A DNA stretch of 64,000 nucleotides from Fusarium oxysporum f. sp. lycopersici 4287 (taxonomy: Eukaryota; Ascomycota; Sordariomycetes; Hypocreales; Nectriaceae). A program made the position numbers and the translations under genes. Under the pieces are notes generated by a model. That model saw nothing but the letters and a program-made list of their open reading frames with translations. It searched no databases and had not been told where the DNA came from. Below, one piece after another: positions 1 to 11,586 of the stretch (positions are counted from its first letter, which is position 1; the number at the start of each line of letters is the position of its first letter). The stretch spans positions 1,693,776 to 1,757,775 of the forward strand of contig NC_030994.1 of the NCBI RefSeq assembly GCF_000149955.1, in the 5' to 3' direction.

Positions 1-1757
1 CGCGGGGCATCTCCTAGCGAACTCGGTGACCTTGAATGAATTCACAGCCAGATTAGAATAGAGTTGTGTTTGTTACCGCCAGGTGAAGTGAGGATGGCGC
101 CATGTGATTCTATGAATAGCGACCTGAGAATAGCCTCTGATTAACGGGAGCCCCAAGCCGCGCGACAGGCGAATGGGGGAAATCCTGACCATCGTTATCC
201 ATTTCCGCACGCGAATTGGACTGGGAGACCCTGATCCAAGCAATGAAGGTCCAGGTCATGACGGTACCGACAGGCCAGGCTGGCGGCTGGCTGAAAAGCT
301 ATCTTTAGCCACCGGATCAAAATGGTGGCCAGCCTTAGCACGCCAATGCTACGATGCCATTCCACAGATATGCGAAAATTCGCAAGTTTAGAAACATGTC
401 TTTATAGATGAAACAGCGGGTCTCTGATCTGGAGATGTGTTTCTGCTTGTCCTAGATACGGTTGAAGCGTTTCAAGCGAGATGTTTTGTTTGGTTTGGTT
501 TGGTTTGGTTTGGTTTGATTCACGATAACTATGGAAGAAGCCGATGTTTCAGCAACATATTATTCATACATGTGCTCCATGCCCATCTTGGGCTGCTCGG
601 TCCATTGAAAGATATCTAGGATCTCAGTGTTGTTATCTAGCTATCGAGATATTTTGACCCGGGAGACGGGAACTGTTGGTTCACGTTCACACCCCGACTG
701 CCGAGATCAGGAGCAGCGATCTTGGTGTCGAAGTTGGTGTAGGGAGGAAACGCAGGAACAGAACGGGGGAGTGGTGTTGATGGACAAGGATAAGAGACTG
801 TTTTTAGAACAAGGGAGAATACATACAGTGTATTCAGGCCTATGATATTTTGTTTCCGCTAGATTATGGAGGTCTGATCGTTGAGCTTCTCACTATAAAC
901 GTGATCAATATTAAACTATTAGTTAATTAATACAAGTGATATCCCCTGCTCGATCAAAATCTGCGAGTTCATCGTCACACTCACATGCATACAGCCACTC
1001 ACATGCCTTGCCAGGCCGCCAACTACCTTCTAAATTAAGTATAAGGCTAGAGCTGGCCAATCACGGCCCTTTCTGTCAACCCCGCCAGCAGCTCAAAATA
1101 GTAGCCGAGCTGCCACTAATGCACGTTAGCCGCCGAGATCCTTTCACTAAACCGCATTGGTCACTCACAGCGGGGCTGCATTTTGATGTAAACCACCAGA
1201 GGTAAATCACCGCTTATGATCAACTGCGACTGATTGATGCTGCAATTTCCCTTTCTTCAACACACGACAACGGAGCCTTACTCATCTTGGCACGCCTCCG
1301 TTTCATGTTCCCCCCATGTCCACATCCACCGAGGTTATCAGGCGGGCCGCTCAGTGAGAGGCCACCAGGGGGAGGGGAAAAGTGACTGGATGGTGAAACA
1401 TAAACAAGCTGCCTTTGGTTCTTTTTTTAGATAGACATGTCCGGGGAAGAATAAGCTCGGGCGCGGTCATCTCTTTTAATACTCTTTTCGTCCACTTGTT
1501 GCTCTCTGCTCTTGAAACTTTTCTGACGCAGGATCACGACGACGACGGGTTCACAATACCATCAAGTTTGAGAGGATATCACAGCTGCTGTGCGGCTTTT
1601 TGCTCGGTTCGGTCACCTTGTTATATCTTCTCATCTTTTTTCGTTTCTCTCTTCTCAGTGTACCTCGTTGCTTGTTAGTTTTCTTCGTTCTTCGCTAGAT
1701 CAGACCAGGCCAGGTCAAGTCGTCCTATTTACTGAAGCACAACTTCACAACTTCCAA
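1..1757. other. Intergenic region and leader of the first gene
   Basis: No reading frame here looks like a conserved protein. A (TTTGG)n microsatellite lies at 489-517. From about 1470 onward the plus strand is rich in C and T, as is common in the promoter and 5' leader of filamentous-fungal genes, and it leads into the start codon at 1758. The left part (1-900) shows nothing that can be named. Confidence 0.6.
489..517. repeat. (TTTGG)n microsatellite
   Basis: Five perfect TTTGG units followed by a partial sixth, in non-coding sequence. A simple-sequence repeat of this kind is prone to length change; no function is suggested. Confidence 0.9.
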
Positions 1758-3339
1758 ATGTCGCTCAAGGATAGGATCTCGTCACCCCTCGAGGCTGGTA
1801 CCTCAATCCTCGATGCCCATCACCTGCCACCGCATCTGGCACCGGCTCTCGAGCATGTATCTTCGCGTCTGGCCCGCAAGTCGCAACATATCACGCTTGT
1901 CGTAGCCCGTCGGGATTATCAACTCCCTTCTGTTGTGCCTCCCAAGGGTCTGCTGACTCCGACGACTCCTTCACCACTATCTCCTGGTCTTCGGTTGAAC
2001 CTCTCTCAGGGTCCTGTCTCCAGGCTCAAATCGCTGGTGAGAACTGGTTCTTCAACATCCCTGCGGTCGATGAATTCTCCGCGGAGTGCTTTGTCTTCAC
2101 CCGGTCAGGTCCCCCCGCTTGAAGCGTCCAGCCCTCGGTTCAGATGGCCTCTTTCACCATCCACGCCAATGTCTCCTCCTCCCATGACACCTTGCACCGC
2201 ATCATCGACGACCACAGATACCATGAGCTCTATGATGAGCGCATCGTCAGGCTTCGGTATGCGACTTATCCACACCAACGAGCTCCACCCTAGGTCCGAA
2301 AAGATCCTCAACTCAATTTTGACCAAGACGGAGAAGAAGTTCGCGATAGGGTAAGACACCTCAGTTTTCCATAGAACCTAACTAACTCACCAAAGCACTG
2401 AGTGGCTATCACCTGCTGTCAGAGCTTCCTCATGCGGGCTCACGAACCAGCTCATCCATAGCTCCATCATCCAGAACGAGGTCCTTTTCTGCTCCGAAGG
2501 CCTCACAGTTCTATCACTTGATAGATTGTACAGTCTCAAGAGTGCCTTGTCCAGCTATTCCAAAACGAAATCCCACCTCCGTCTCGAAGACGCCGTTGAC
2601 GAACTCCGACGTATCATACTGGTAACCAATGGTTGCCAAGGTTTCGAAAACCGCCATCCTCCGATCGTATGACTGGCTGAGTGTGTCTAATTGGGCACTT
2701 GTGGACCTTGATCGNNNNNNNNNNNNNNNNNNNNNNNNNNNNNNNNNNNNNNNNNNNNNNNNNNNNNNNNNNNNNNNNNNNNNNNNNNNNNNNNNNNNNN
2801 NNNNNNNNNNNNNNTCCGACTCACAAGAACGATACAAGGAAGAAGAGGCTGAGGAGGCGACAATAGGCATTGCTGTCTCCAAAGGGAAGACGCCCTCGCC
2901 GAAGCCTCTGCTTAAACTCCAGACAAATTTCACTCCGGGACCCATTCTGAAACCGAAGCCCAAGAAAATTGAGGTCCCAGCTCCAGTTTCGGTTCCAGCT
3001 CAAGCTCAAGCTCAAGCTCAAGCACCAACTCAGACCGAAGTAGAAGAGGAGGAAGACGGCGATCGCACGGCACGACCGACAGATCAATTGTATTTCACAA
3101 TGCAGCAATGGGAGCCACCTTCGACGATAGATCAAATCTTAACCGCCGGTCCCATCAATCGAAGCGCTTTCAGTCCCCTCACACCAACACCCATCATGAG
3201 TCCAGCATCACCAAGATTTGGGCCGTTAACCCCGCATGACTATGACGATATTTCGCCCACCACGCGAGGAGAATGGGGCTTCATGATGGCAGACAATGCC
3301 TTCCAGAGTGGTCGCAAGGCCGGAGTTGAGATCTTTTGA
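1758..3339 (+). CDS. Unrecognised conserved fungal protein, interrupted by a frameshift and an assembly gap
   Basis: The start ATG at 1758 follows a CT-rich leader. Exon 1 (1758-2350) joins exon 2 at 2396 through a 45-base intron (2351-2395). Exon 2 reads well (ending near DAVDELRRIILVTNG) until about 2632, where the frame must shift by one base to continue as AKVSKTAILRSYDW; a single extra T in the run ggttgcc at 2631-2637 would explain it. No intron of normal size can do this. The frame then enters 100 Ns (2715-2814) and continues to the stop at 3337-3339. The N-terminal half carries HITLVVARRDYQLP-like sequence and Ser/Pro-rich stretches; the C-terminal part has an (AQ)n tract from a hexanucleotide repeat near 2998-3022, an acidic patch and Pro/Ser-rich tail. 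I do not recognise a named family with certainty and assign no function. The break next to the gap is more likely a contig-end error than a true pseudogene. Confidence 0.65.
2715..2814. other. Assembly gap of 100 Ns
   Basis: Exactly 100 consecutive Ns, the usual place-holder for a scaffold join of unknown length. It lies inside the second exon of the gene at 1758-3339, so the protein has an unknown segment and the frame across the gap cannot be trusted. Confidence 0.99.
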
Positions 3340-3352
3340 TATTGTAGGCTTA

Positions 3353-3372
3353 TTTGTTTTGTTTTGTTTTGT
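3353..3372. repeat. (TTTTG)n microsatellite in a 3' flank
   Basis: About four TTTTG units directly after the stop of the gene ending at 3339, probably in its 3' untranslated region. It lies between two convergent genes whose stops are about 220 bases apart. Confidence 0.8.
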
Positions 3373-3561
3373 CGGTTGCATGGCGAGCGTTTGGCTTCAA
3401 GACACCCCATTTGTTCGATTGCACGTATGCTTGGCATATTAGATCTTAGCGTTATAGAGGGCGGCGTATGTTTGTGGAGTAAATATGCTGGACAAAAATG
3501 GGGGAGGATAGATAGTACCATTCTTGAATATATTGAATAAACTTGGGTATCATTATCATCA

Positions 3562-4713
3562 CTACCATCCGTACTTGCTCCCTGCCTCCTTTCGGTTATT
3601 CTTCCCCTTGGCAAAACTATCCTCAAGAGCTTCACGCTGGCTCTGCGCATTCTGTACCAACTGGCGCAAGCTGTGCTTTCCACCTCCTTGGATCGCGCGC
3701 ACAGGGTTGTGAGTCTGTTCCTCTCCTGCGGCCCTAATCTCTTCGTTGTGTCTATATTCCCTATCCATATTGAAATTGATAACTTTCTTAGCTGCTTGGT
3801 TGCCCAGGCCATTGCGGCCAAAGAGCTCTCTTCGTTGAGCGGCGGTAAGGTTTAGGTCCTCGACTACTGTATCAAGGGACTCAGAGCCTAGTAATGTTGT
3901 TGCGGATGGACCTGCTTGCGCATGGCTGGCATAGTCGCCATATGCGCCCTCATCATAGGCCAATGAGCTTTCTGCTGTCGCAAACATTGGTTCGTAAGTG
4001 CCTGAAGAACTATTTTCTACTGGTTCAGAAGGCTCTTCTGTGTGCATAGAGAACAGCGACACCTTCTTGGGAACGGCTGGCGTGGCCTCTGGCGTTGCCT
4101 CAGCCGGTTTTAACTGAGCCTGTTCATGTGTGGGAGTCGGCGCTGGTTTTGCCAACCCTGAGTTCAGTTTCTTCTTCTTCTGGGGGTTCCTTGCCACAGA
4201 CAGAGGCTTGAACATCAATGGCTTGCCCACCAACTTAACCTCGTCTGCTGGTTTTTGTCCTTCAGGTATATGTGGTTGCGCGGCAGCCTTCGGCGTCGGT
4301 AGGCTCATGCCGTCTGCATTGTCATTTGAATTGTTCAGGTCGCCTCCTATTTCTCTACTAAATCCTGGAGCTGCGCTAGTCTTGAACTGAAAGGTTGGTC
4401 TCGCTGTCGAACTGCTCGATGCCACGGGCTTGGGCTTGTTCGCGTTCTTGGGCGCTGGTAGAAACGAGTTGAAACCGGAGAATCTACCACCACCGGCAGT
4501 TTTGGTCCGTTTTGCTGGAGGCTCTTCGGCTTGCGGTTTATCGTTGACGAGCTGAGGGAGGCTGACAACGATTTTGCCAGGGTTGGACCTATCGACAACC
4601 TTTTGGAAAGGCTTCTTGGAAGATGCAGATGATTTAGGGGCTGGTTTGACAGGAGCTTGAACTTCGGCTTCGGAGCCTGAGCCGTCTGAGTCGGAATAGT
4701 CCACAAGGCCCAT
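3562..4713 (-). CDS. PRCC-domain protein (mitotic checkpoint regulator, MAD2B-interacting family)
   Basis: This 383-residue protein has no intron. It opens with MGLVDYSDSDGSGSE, the acidic start typical of PRCC-like proteins, then a long disordered Pro/Lys/Ala-rich middle (about residues 15-260). The conserved part is the C-terminal third: AQRRELFGRNG near residue 290, then the DREYRHNEEIRA and GGGKHSLRQLVQNAQ blocks, ending in KYGW. In animals PRCC binds MAD2B and associates with the splicing machinery; fungal members are nuclear proteins of poorly known role, so the function here is by family only. The gene is convergent with the one ending at 3339 and divergent from the SIN1 gene, with about 0.3 kb between the two starts. 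Confidence 0.8.
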   Translation of the reverse strand: MGLVDYSDSDGSGSEAEVQAPVKPAPKSSASSKKPFQKVVDRSNPGKIVVSLPQLVNDKPQAEEPPAKRTKTAGGGRFSGFNSFLPAPKNANKPKPVASSSSTARPTFQFKTSAAPGFSREIGGDLNNSNDNADGMSLPTPKAAAQPHIPEGQKPADEVKLVGKPLMFKPLSVARNPQKKKKLNSGLAKPAPTPTHEQAQLKPAEATPEATPAVPKKVSLFSMHTEEPSEPVENSSSGTYEPMFATAESSLAYDEGAYGDYASHAQAGPSATTLLGSESLDTVVEDLNLTAAQRRELFGRNGLGNQAAKKVINFNMDREYRHNEEIRAAGEEQTHNPVRAIQGGGKHSLRQLVQNAQSQREALEDSFAKGKNNRKEAGSKYGW

Positions 4714-5025
4714 GGTGGTCGATTATTCGATTAGTTAGTTGATGTAATAGTGAAAGTACGAAAGAATCGCGAAGCTGAGCATCGCGACATGAAGTTGAAA
4801 GGTTCCACTTCTAACATGACTGTGCCGCAATGCAGCCACATCTTAACGAGGCTGTGCTCCACACTCAAGGGTAAGGTGAGTTCAGTTGAATGATAAGGTG
4901 CCTAGATTACCCCACGGCTCAACCCGTGCTTGTCTCATTGACTAGGTAGCAGTTACAGCGATGATACAGTCCCTGCTTTAGATTCTCGATTTCTTGACAA
5001 TTCACGGCTTGGGGCAGGGTTAAAC
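4714..5025. promoter_or_regulatory. Short divergent intergenic region between PRCC-like and SIN1-like genes
   Basis: About 310 bases separate the minus-strand ATG at 4713 from the tentative plus-strand ATG at 5026. With nothing else in the gap, it must hold the promoters of both genes, so a shared regulatory region is likely. No TATA box or named factor site stands out. The right edge depends on the tentative first exon of the SIN1 gene. Confidence 0.45.
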
Positions 5026-7688
5026 ATGTTGAAGCAGTTACTCGGCTCTCGGGAAATTCTTGACCTCACAGGGTGAAGCGATCACGCATAATTAGTCGCG
5101 ACTATGTCCGTCATACAACTTGAAGAGTGCGATCATGTCTTCGGTAATGGCTTTGCACAGATTCATAGGCTGACGTCCCGTCCAGACTCGTCTCCTACCA
5201 GCTTCGCACAAGCTACCTCGATGAAATTGCAGACGGTGTTGGAGAGCGACTCCTAAACGTCAACGATGGCTTCATAAATTCGGCTCCTTTTAAAGCCGCT
5301 GGCTGGCGACCGAATTCGTCCCACCACAAGCGGACACATTCACCTCCGATCCCTACTGCGATTGCCTCCGAGTACTTCCAAGCACCAAAGCAGGCTGGCC
5401 TCACACTCGAAGATGGGGAAGAAGATGGCGGTATGCTCACTGCGGGCGGTTCGGATACTATGGGTCCAGGAATGGCTACCAGGCGGCGCAGGCGTCGCGA
5501 GCAGATGGAAGAAGAGGACAGTAGTGACTTGAGCGATGAGAGCGACGACGATACGGATCAACGGGCTGCGCAACAGATCAAGTTTGCAAAGATGCCGGTC
5601 AGACACAGAGCGGGCTCGTCACCACTACAGAACACGAATTTGAGGCAAGTCGGGGCTGTCTCGCCAAGGGCGCCTCGCCGAGGCTCACAGTCAGCTTTGG
5701 TAACAGTGCAGGAGAGGCCCCGGAGAGACACAGTCACCAGCAGTGAGATATCATCCGAAAACGAGACCGATATTCCGACAGTCCAGAGGCATCGAGAAGC
5801 TGCTCGCGCTGCGGCAAGGGCTGCGAAGTTACAGGCTAGAATTCTAGAGGAGCCCTCGCCCGGTATTCAACGAGCGGACACATCTCTCTTGCCAGAGGAG
5901 GAGGAAGATTCCGATGAGGCTTCCGACTTGTCTGATAACTACGCCGAGAGTATAGACTCGGCATCGATTCTTGATGGCGTTGAAAACGCTATCAATGCTT
6001 CTCCCACCCGCCAGGTTGTGGGAACACCGCCCAAGAACTTTGTACGCCAGTCTACCATTCGCAAATCCAAACCGCCGACGCACCCCATTGTCCTCGGAGC
6101 GTTACCACCTCCCAGGCCGATGAGCATGATCAGACCTTTGAGCGTCGCCCAACCCAAGAGTTTGCTATCGGCCGCCCTAAAAGCCAAGGATAAGAAATCG
6201 TCTATTCCCTTCCAGAAGTTCGCCCATTTCAGTGGGCAGGGTACGCAAGGTTCTATTGCTGTGCGTATATATGCACCTTTCTCAAAAACACCCAGCAAGC
6301 CATTCCAGGTGCTTATCCGCCCACGTGTTCACGACGGACAAGGTGCCGAGCGGGTGGTGACGGTTGCGGACCTCATCGGCTTGAGTTTATACCGATACAA
6401 TGAGGAGAAACTCGAACCTCCGTTGCCCAAGGGCAAGCTCAATATTAACTGGTGGACTCTACGTATGGTGGAAGAAGGTGGCGAAGTTGACGACGATTTC
6501 CCCCCCTTTGAAAGAACGAAACCGTTGACATCTTTTACTACGGTTAACAATGCTGCTGCGCGCGGTGGAGGCCGCATGCGATCTAATTCAACTGCTTACG
6601 ACGACTTTGCGTTGGCAGAAGCTTCAGAGGAGGAGTACCTTGAGAATAAGTCACTCACACCACAAGAAGACGAAGAGGAAGAGCCAGCAACATCACAGGA
6701 TAGCGGCGGGGGGGTTCCTCTCACTCCTACGGAGCCAGATGCGGACGCGACTCCTCGAGGCACTCCAGGGCCGGCTGTCAACCCGTTCCTAGCGGAGCGT
6801 CCGCGGCAAAATCCTATCGTCACAACGACATATCGGTCGAACGCTCCTCCAGCAGACATACCCCAGGCGCCTGCTGCAGCTCCCAATACATCCCGAGGGC
6901 AGCAAAAGCTGCTTCGGATTCATATCATGTCATCAGATGTCGCACCAGGTCAAATGGTGACACTAGATGTGATGACTGATACTTACTTGGCTGAGGTGCT
7001 GGACATGGTATGCCGAAAGAGACAGTTAGACAAGGCCAACCATGTTCTTAAGCTTCCTGGATCAGGAGCGGTAGTCATGCTGGACCGGCCAGTTTCGTCC
7101 ATTGGGAATGTCTCAGACTTGGAATTGTACAGGCGACGATTTGCAACAGATGGTCCGTTGACGATTACCGGCTCGCCGGGCAGCTCGTCCCCGAAGATGC
7201 TGCCACTGGCCGACCAGGCCATGCAGAAACGCAGCAAGAAGTCTCAAACACCAATGGTCGGAAGTCACCCATTGGCGCGAGAATCGCTGAAGCAAGATGA
7301 GCTCAGCAACGCCAGCTACAAGAAGTACACTGTCTGGCGCAAGCAGCCCATGCGCATCGTCGGTATGAGCGAACGCATTCTAGTAATCGACGGCGAGTAC
7401 ATTCATATCATGCCAGCGTCTGGCGGTAAGGCGTTGCATGACGGTTCAGGCAAGACAACAACAGTGCACTTTAGTAACGTGGTTGGGTGCAAAGTCCTCC
7501 GGAAACATCCCACGAATGTCAAGGTGAGAGTTTGCTGTTCCTTTGATATTGGTTTACCATTCTAACAATGCCGCAAATAGCTTGTTGTGTATAAAGCAAC
7601 CGAGAGCAAACGATATGACTTTGAGGCCCGTAGTGCATTGGAAGCGGCTGAGATAGTGGAGGAGCTTAAGAAGGGCATGCCTAAATGA
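5026..7688 (+). CDS. SIN1/AVO1-family subunit of TOR complex 2
   Basis: Sin1 proteins scaffold TORC2 and bring substrates such as AGC kinases to the TOR kinase at the plasma membrane. The frame is certain from about 5187 (SYQLRTSYLDEIADGVGERL, the conserved Sin1 N-terminus) to 7523. The CRIM domain lies at about residues 355-470, including FQKFAHFSGQG and GKLNINWWTLRMVEE. A Ras-binding-like domain follows at about 588-658 (QKLLRIHIMSSDVAPGQMVT), then a C-terminal PH domain from about 727 (YTVWRKQPMRIVGMSERILV). Intron 7524-7580 joins the last exon (7581-7688, ending LKKGMPK). The first exon is tentative: ATG 5026 to 5072, a 113-base intron ending at 5185 after a gctgac branch site, phase-compatible and giving 830 residues. 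Other starts are possible. Acidic and Ser-rich stretches fill the linker regions. Confidence 0.85.
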
Positions 7689-10600
7689 GTGGGATCACAA
7701 ATCTGAATGCTTTTAGGGGTTAGCAAACCGTTGACACACTCTCCAGATTTCAGACTAAGCACTGAAGACACGAAGACCATGGCGCAAGCAATCCACCGGA
7801 ATTCCTCGTTGTTTCCACACCACTTGTATGTCACTCTGTATATTAGCAAATGGACTTGAGCTTGCCTCTTTCGCTTGTCGGCAGAACCTCAATCTCAATG
7901 GCAAACGAAACGACCCATTTCGTTTAACCCATGCCATACTTGGACGGACACTGAGCCATACTTTGATCAGTCCACGCGTGCGTTCATTGCATTGAATCTC
8001 GATGAGGAGCGGTGTCGGCTACGGCGTCAGAAGCGAGGCTGGAAAAGCTGCTTGAATTATTGACAGACCATGCTCGGTATAGTCTTGGCTAACATTGGCC
8101 AAGGCTGTCGAGCAAGGCAGTGGAATGTCGAAATGGCGATCCAAGGTGCCAAGCCGGGGTTATGGCAACAGGATACACATCATGGAGCACTGAAGATGAG
8201 GAGAGATGGAGTTGATGTGGAGACTTCGAGGGGCGTGTGTGGCGTTGAGCCAAGCCGGCCGCGACAGGGGAAGCTCTCGGATTGGATCAGGCCAGTAAAG
8301 AAGAGTGTTGGAGGTATCCGTATGTGCAAACTCCGTACATGTTGCGTGGTAACAAACAGTCTCCGAGCCTCATGACTGTGCATGTTGCTTGAATCAGAAC
8401 CGATGCTGCCCTAATCGGCACGCAGAACAGATCATTTCTGCAATGATACACCATACACTGATTCAAACCCTTGCATCAATTGCTGATTGCTTGGTCTTTG
8501 TGCGATATGACACCAAAATCAGGCGCTGTAGGCTAAACAACTGGTGGCTCTTCTGGCTTGGTGTCGCGTGCGAGTGTATGTTATGTAACTATCGCTGCTC
8601 AATTCTGTGATATTGTCAGCAACTAAGGAGAAGATCAAGACAGCCAAGGGCTCCCTTGTCTGATTCTCCCCAGGTCGGGTGTTTCCACTGTCGTATCGGG
8701 GACTGACAATCAGTCGACCCTCTGCACTCCTTCAGACTCCTTTGGGCTTCTCGAACAAACATTAGTGGTTAGCAGACTTCTTAAAGTCTCAAGTCCTCCT
8801 GACTTCCGCGGTTCAGCTATTGAAGAGGCTGGGACAACTACTGAAGCAAAGAAATCAGGAACGCAAGGTTTCTCTCCAGGAAATGGTTCGAGGTTTGATT
8901 GGATGTCTTGGACATTGTTTCAGAGAAGTAAGCTTCCTTTAACGCCATGCAGAGTTGCAGGGTGTCGCGTGTGTGTGTGTGTTGCATCGATACCAGCAAA
9001 GTACAGTATGCATTCGTATACAGTGCAGTCTTTTAGGTAATTCCATAATTTCGATTGTGTTTGAACCCAATGTCTACAGGGCCAAAGTCCTTCTGACGAA
9101 GGATCATTATCACGGGAACAGTTATAAGGTCCCAAATTTCCAAGCTGGTTCACCAATGAGAAGGCCTTGTTAGTGGCCCATGGCCCCATGCAGACTGCCG
9201 TAGGGCTCGTGTTGGTCCTGATTCAACTGTAACGAAAAGAGCAGCCAGCAAACAAAGTGTGGAGCTTCCATCCCAAAAGGCCCACCGTGACGCAAATAAT
9301 CACCTAAAATTGCGCGATAGAGGATCCATTAGCATTGGCATTGGGGAAGGCGAAGACAATGGAGGATTAAGTGCAGGATCATGAGAAAAGGGAGAAGGCG
9401 ATGCCGGCGCTTTCATCTTTTTAGACACCAAGCAAACACCCTTTGAAGTAAGTCTGTATGCTAAAATAGTCTTCTCAGTTCCTCCCTGCTTCCTTGGTTT
9501 CGTCGCAGCTACAGAATGTTGTCTTAGGTGGGCGTGGCTGTGGTAGAGCCGATGCTGTGGCGAGCGTGGCTGACGTATCCGCAACTCAATTCAGTCCCAC
9601 TTCTCTCTTTAGTCTATAACGTCAGAACAAGTTTATCCTCAAACTTCACGGGATTCGGCTTCATCAACTAGAGCTGGCTTTAACAGTTTTCTTGCTTTCG
9701 ACCAAGGCGCCCCAATTTGTTGCCCCCGATCACAAATCTTGGCTCAATCTCGCCTTGGCGCCCCCGGATGCATGTTTAAAGCGTGCAGACCTCTAACGCT
9801 ATGAACACGCCTGTTACAGCATATGCGCGAGATCGTGATGAGAGATGATGGAGGATTTGCAGTCACTGGGTACTCAACTACAGGGTACACCTGGTAGCCA
9901 AGAAATGCCCGTCCGAGGCAGCTGTTGCCTCCCATTTCTTGGTTCTTCATTTCAATATCCATCGCTGCTCATTTTCCGGTTTTTCTGATACAACTCGGAG
10001 AACGGCACTGAAACCCTGGTCGCAGAATATTATGCAGGTACTCGTGAGCTTGAATGTCAAAAGTCGGTCGTTTCGGTAAATCATTTATGCATTTGCCTCA
10101 AGATTCGAATGGATCGGGTAGCTGTCCAGGCTACAGTCATTGACCTGGTTCCTGCGCCCCTTTCAACATTACCACATACTTAGGCCATTGTACCTAATAC
10201 CTGAAACCCCAAGACATGCCGCGTGAGCTTGAGGCTCAGCTCTGCACAAACGGTGTTTGCCAAAGAATGGGTCGGCCTCCGTTTGAGAACTTGCTGTATT
10301 ATTCCCGGCGGTCTCGTGTAGGGCTAGCTGAGACGTGGGATGCTGTACTTCCCTCGCCTTGCATGACGTAAGCTAGGGGGCAGCTGAGGCCACTACATCT
10401 GGAAGCTCTGAATGCCGTATTCACAAAGCGCCCCAGAAAACAGCTCGGACTGGGCGATATCTACACTAGGTGCACAGTGTATGACATATGGCACTGGTAC
10501 AGAGGCAGCAGTAGCTTGACTGACATCAATCTGAAGCACGAATATTTGGGTACAGGTCCGTTTCTGGTCCGTTAACTGCGCGGTTGGCTGTATCGATCGA

Positions 10601-10941
10601 TGACCTAACTACGAATAGACATGCCTCCACCATTCTCCAAGCATACGAATCGCCAAGGCCCGGAGCTAGGGCGGACAGTCCGGGGTGAAGGGGGTGTGCG
10701 AATAGAAGTCATCGTCAAAGGCCCCAGTGCAATGCAGTCAGCCAAGATGGACGGCATAGCATGGCATGGTTCGTTTCTAACTGTCTCGGTCTGTGTCCAT
10801 AAAACGTCTTGACTTCCAGGCTTTCTATTCTTTCTCTCCTCCTCTCTCATTCATCGCTGCCAACCAATTCAAGATCAGACTCTCTGTCACCAAACAATAA
10901 GCACTTCTCAGTCCAATCTTCTCATCAACAACACCAACATC
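7689..10941. other. 3.25 kb without a recognisable gene
   Basis: Small open frames occur on both strands, but none has a domain, fungal codon bias over any length, or plausible introns. A short TG run lies near 8970-8985. The last 150 bases (about 10800-10941) are CT- and CA-rich and look like the leader of the GPI-type protein that follows. No RNA gene was recognised. Confidence 0.5.
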
Positions 10942-11586
10942 ATGAAGTACTCTGCTGTCACTCTTCTCGCTGCCCTGGCTGCCTACTCTCAGGTACGATG
11001 CTCTGTTCCCTAAGGTTCGCAGACTTGTCTTGCTAACATAATACAGGCCCAGTCCATCTCCATCCCTGGCGGTGACGAGGTCTCTTCTATCATTGGCGAC
11101 GTTTCCTCCCGAATTGATGATGCCTCCTCTATCATTGAGGACGTGTCTACCCGCGTCGGTGATGAGGTCTCTTCTCGCCTCGGCGATATCTCTTCTCGCA
11201 TCAGCACCGCCACTGAGACTGGTGCTTCTACAACCGTGACTGATACTTCCACCGCCACCGAATCCGCAGAGACCGAGACCGAGACCGGATCAAACACTGT
11301 CGACACCAGTGCTCTCGCCAGCGTGACCAGCGCTCTTGCCAGTGCCTCCAGCGCCATCGAGGATGAGATTGCTTCTCTCAGCTCTGATCTCGCCACTGCT
11401 ACTGGTACTGCCAGCGAGGCTATTGAGTCCAAGATCGCTGAGGCCACCTCCAGGGCCGGTGCTATCGAGAGCAGTGCTGGTGCTGCCGCCAGCAGTGCCA
11501 CTGGCGACAACGCTGGTGCCATGCCCACTGCTGCCGTCGCTATGGGTGCTCTTATGGGTGGTGCTGCTCTCTTTGCCAACATGTAG
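10942..11586 (+). CDS. Small Ser/Ala/Thr-rich secreted protein, probably GPI-anchored
   Basis: Exon 1 (10942-10992) encodes a signal peptide, MKYSAVTLLAALAAYSQ, and a 54-base intron (10993-11046) separates it from exon 2 (11047-11586); the spliced protein has 196 residues. After the signal comes a run of six near-heptad repeats (about residues 28-70) with the theme D-V-S-S-R-I-x. A Thr/Glu-rich stretch, an Ala/Ser-rich region with further helix-forming sequence, and a C-terminal hydrophobic tail (AVAMGALMGGAALFANM) preceded by small residues (GDNAGA) follow, matching a GPI-attachment signal. Such proteins sit in the plasma membrane or cell wall of fungi. No enzymatic domain is visible, and I cannot name an orthologue. 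The leader just upstream (10900-10941) is CA-rich, as in strongly expressed genes. Confidence 0.85.

Noticed and set aside
2681..2866. Small frame spanning the N gap
   Set aside because: It is an artefact of Ns being read as open; the surrounding protein frame is the one at 1758-3339.
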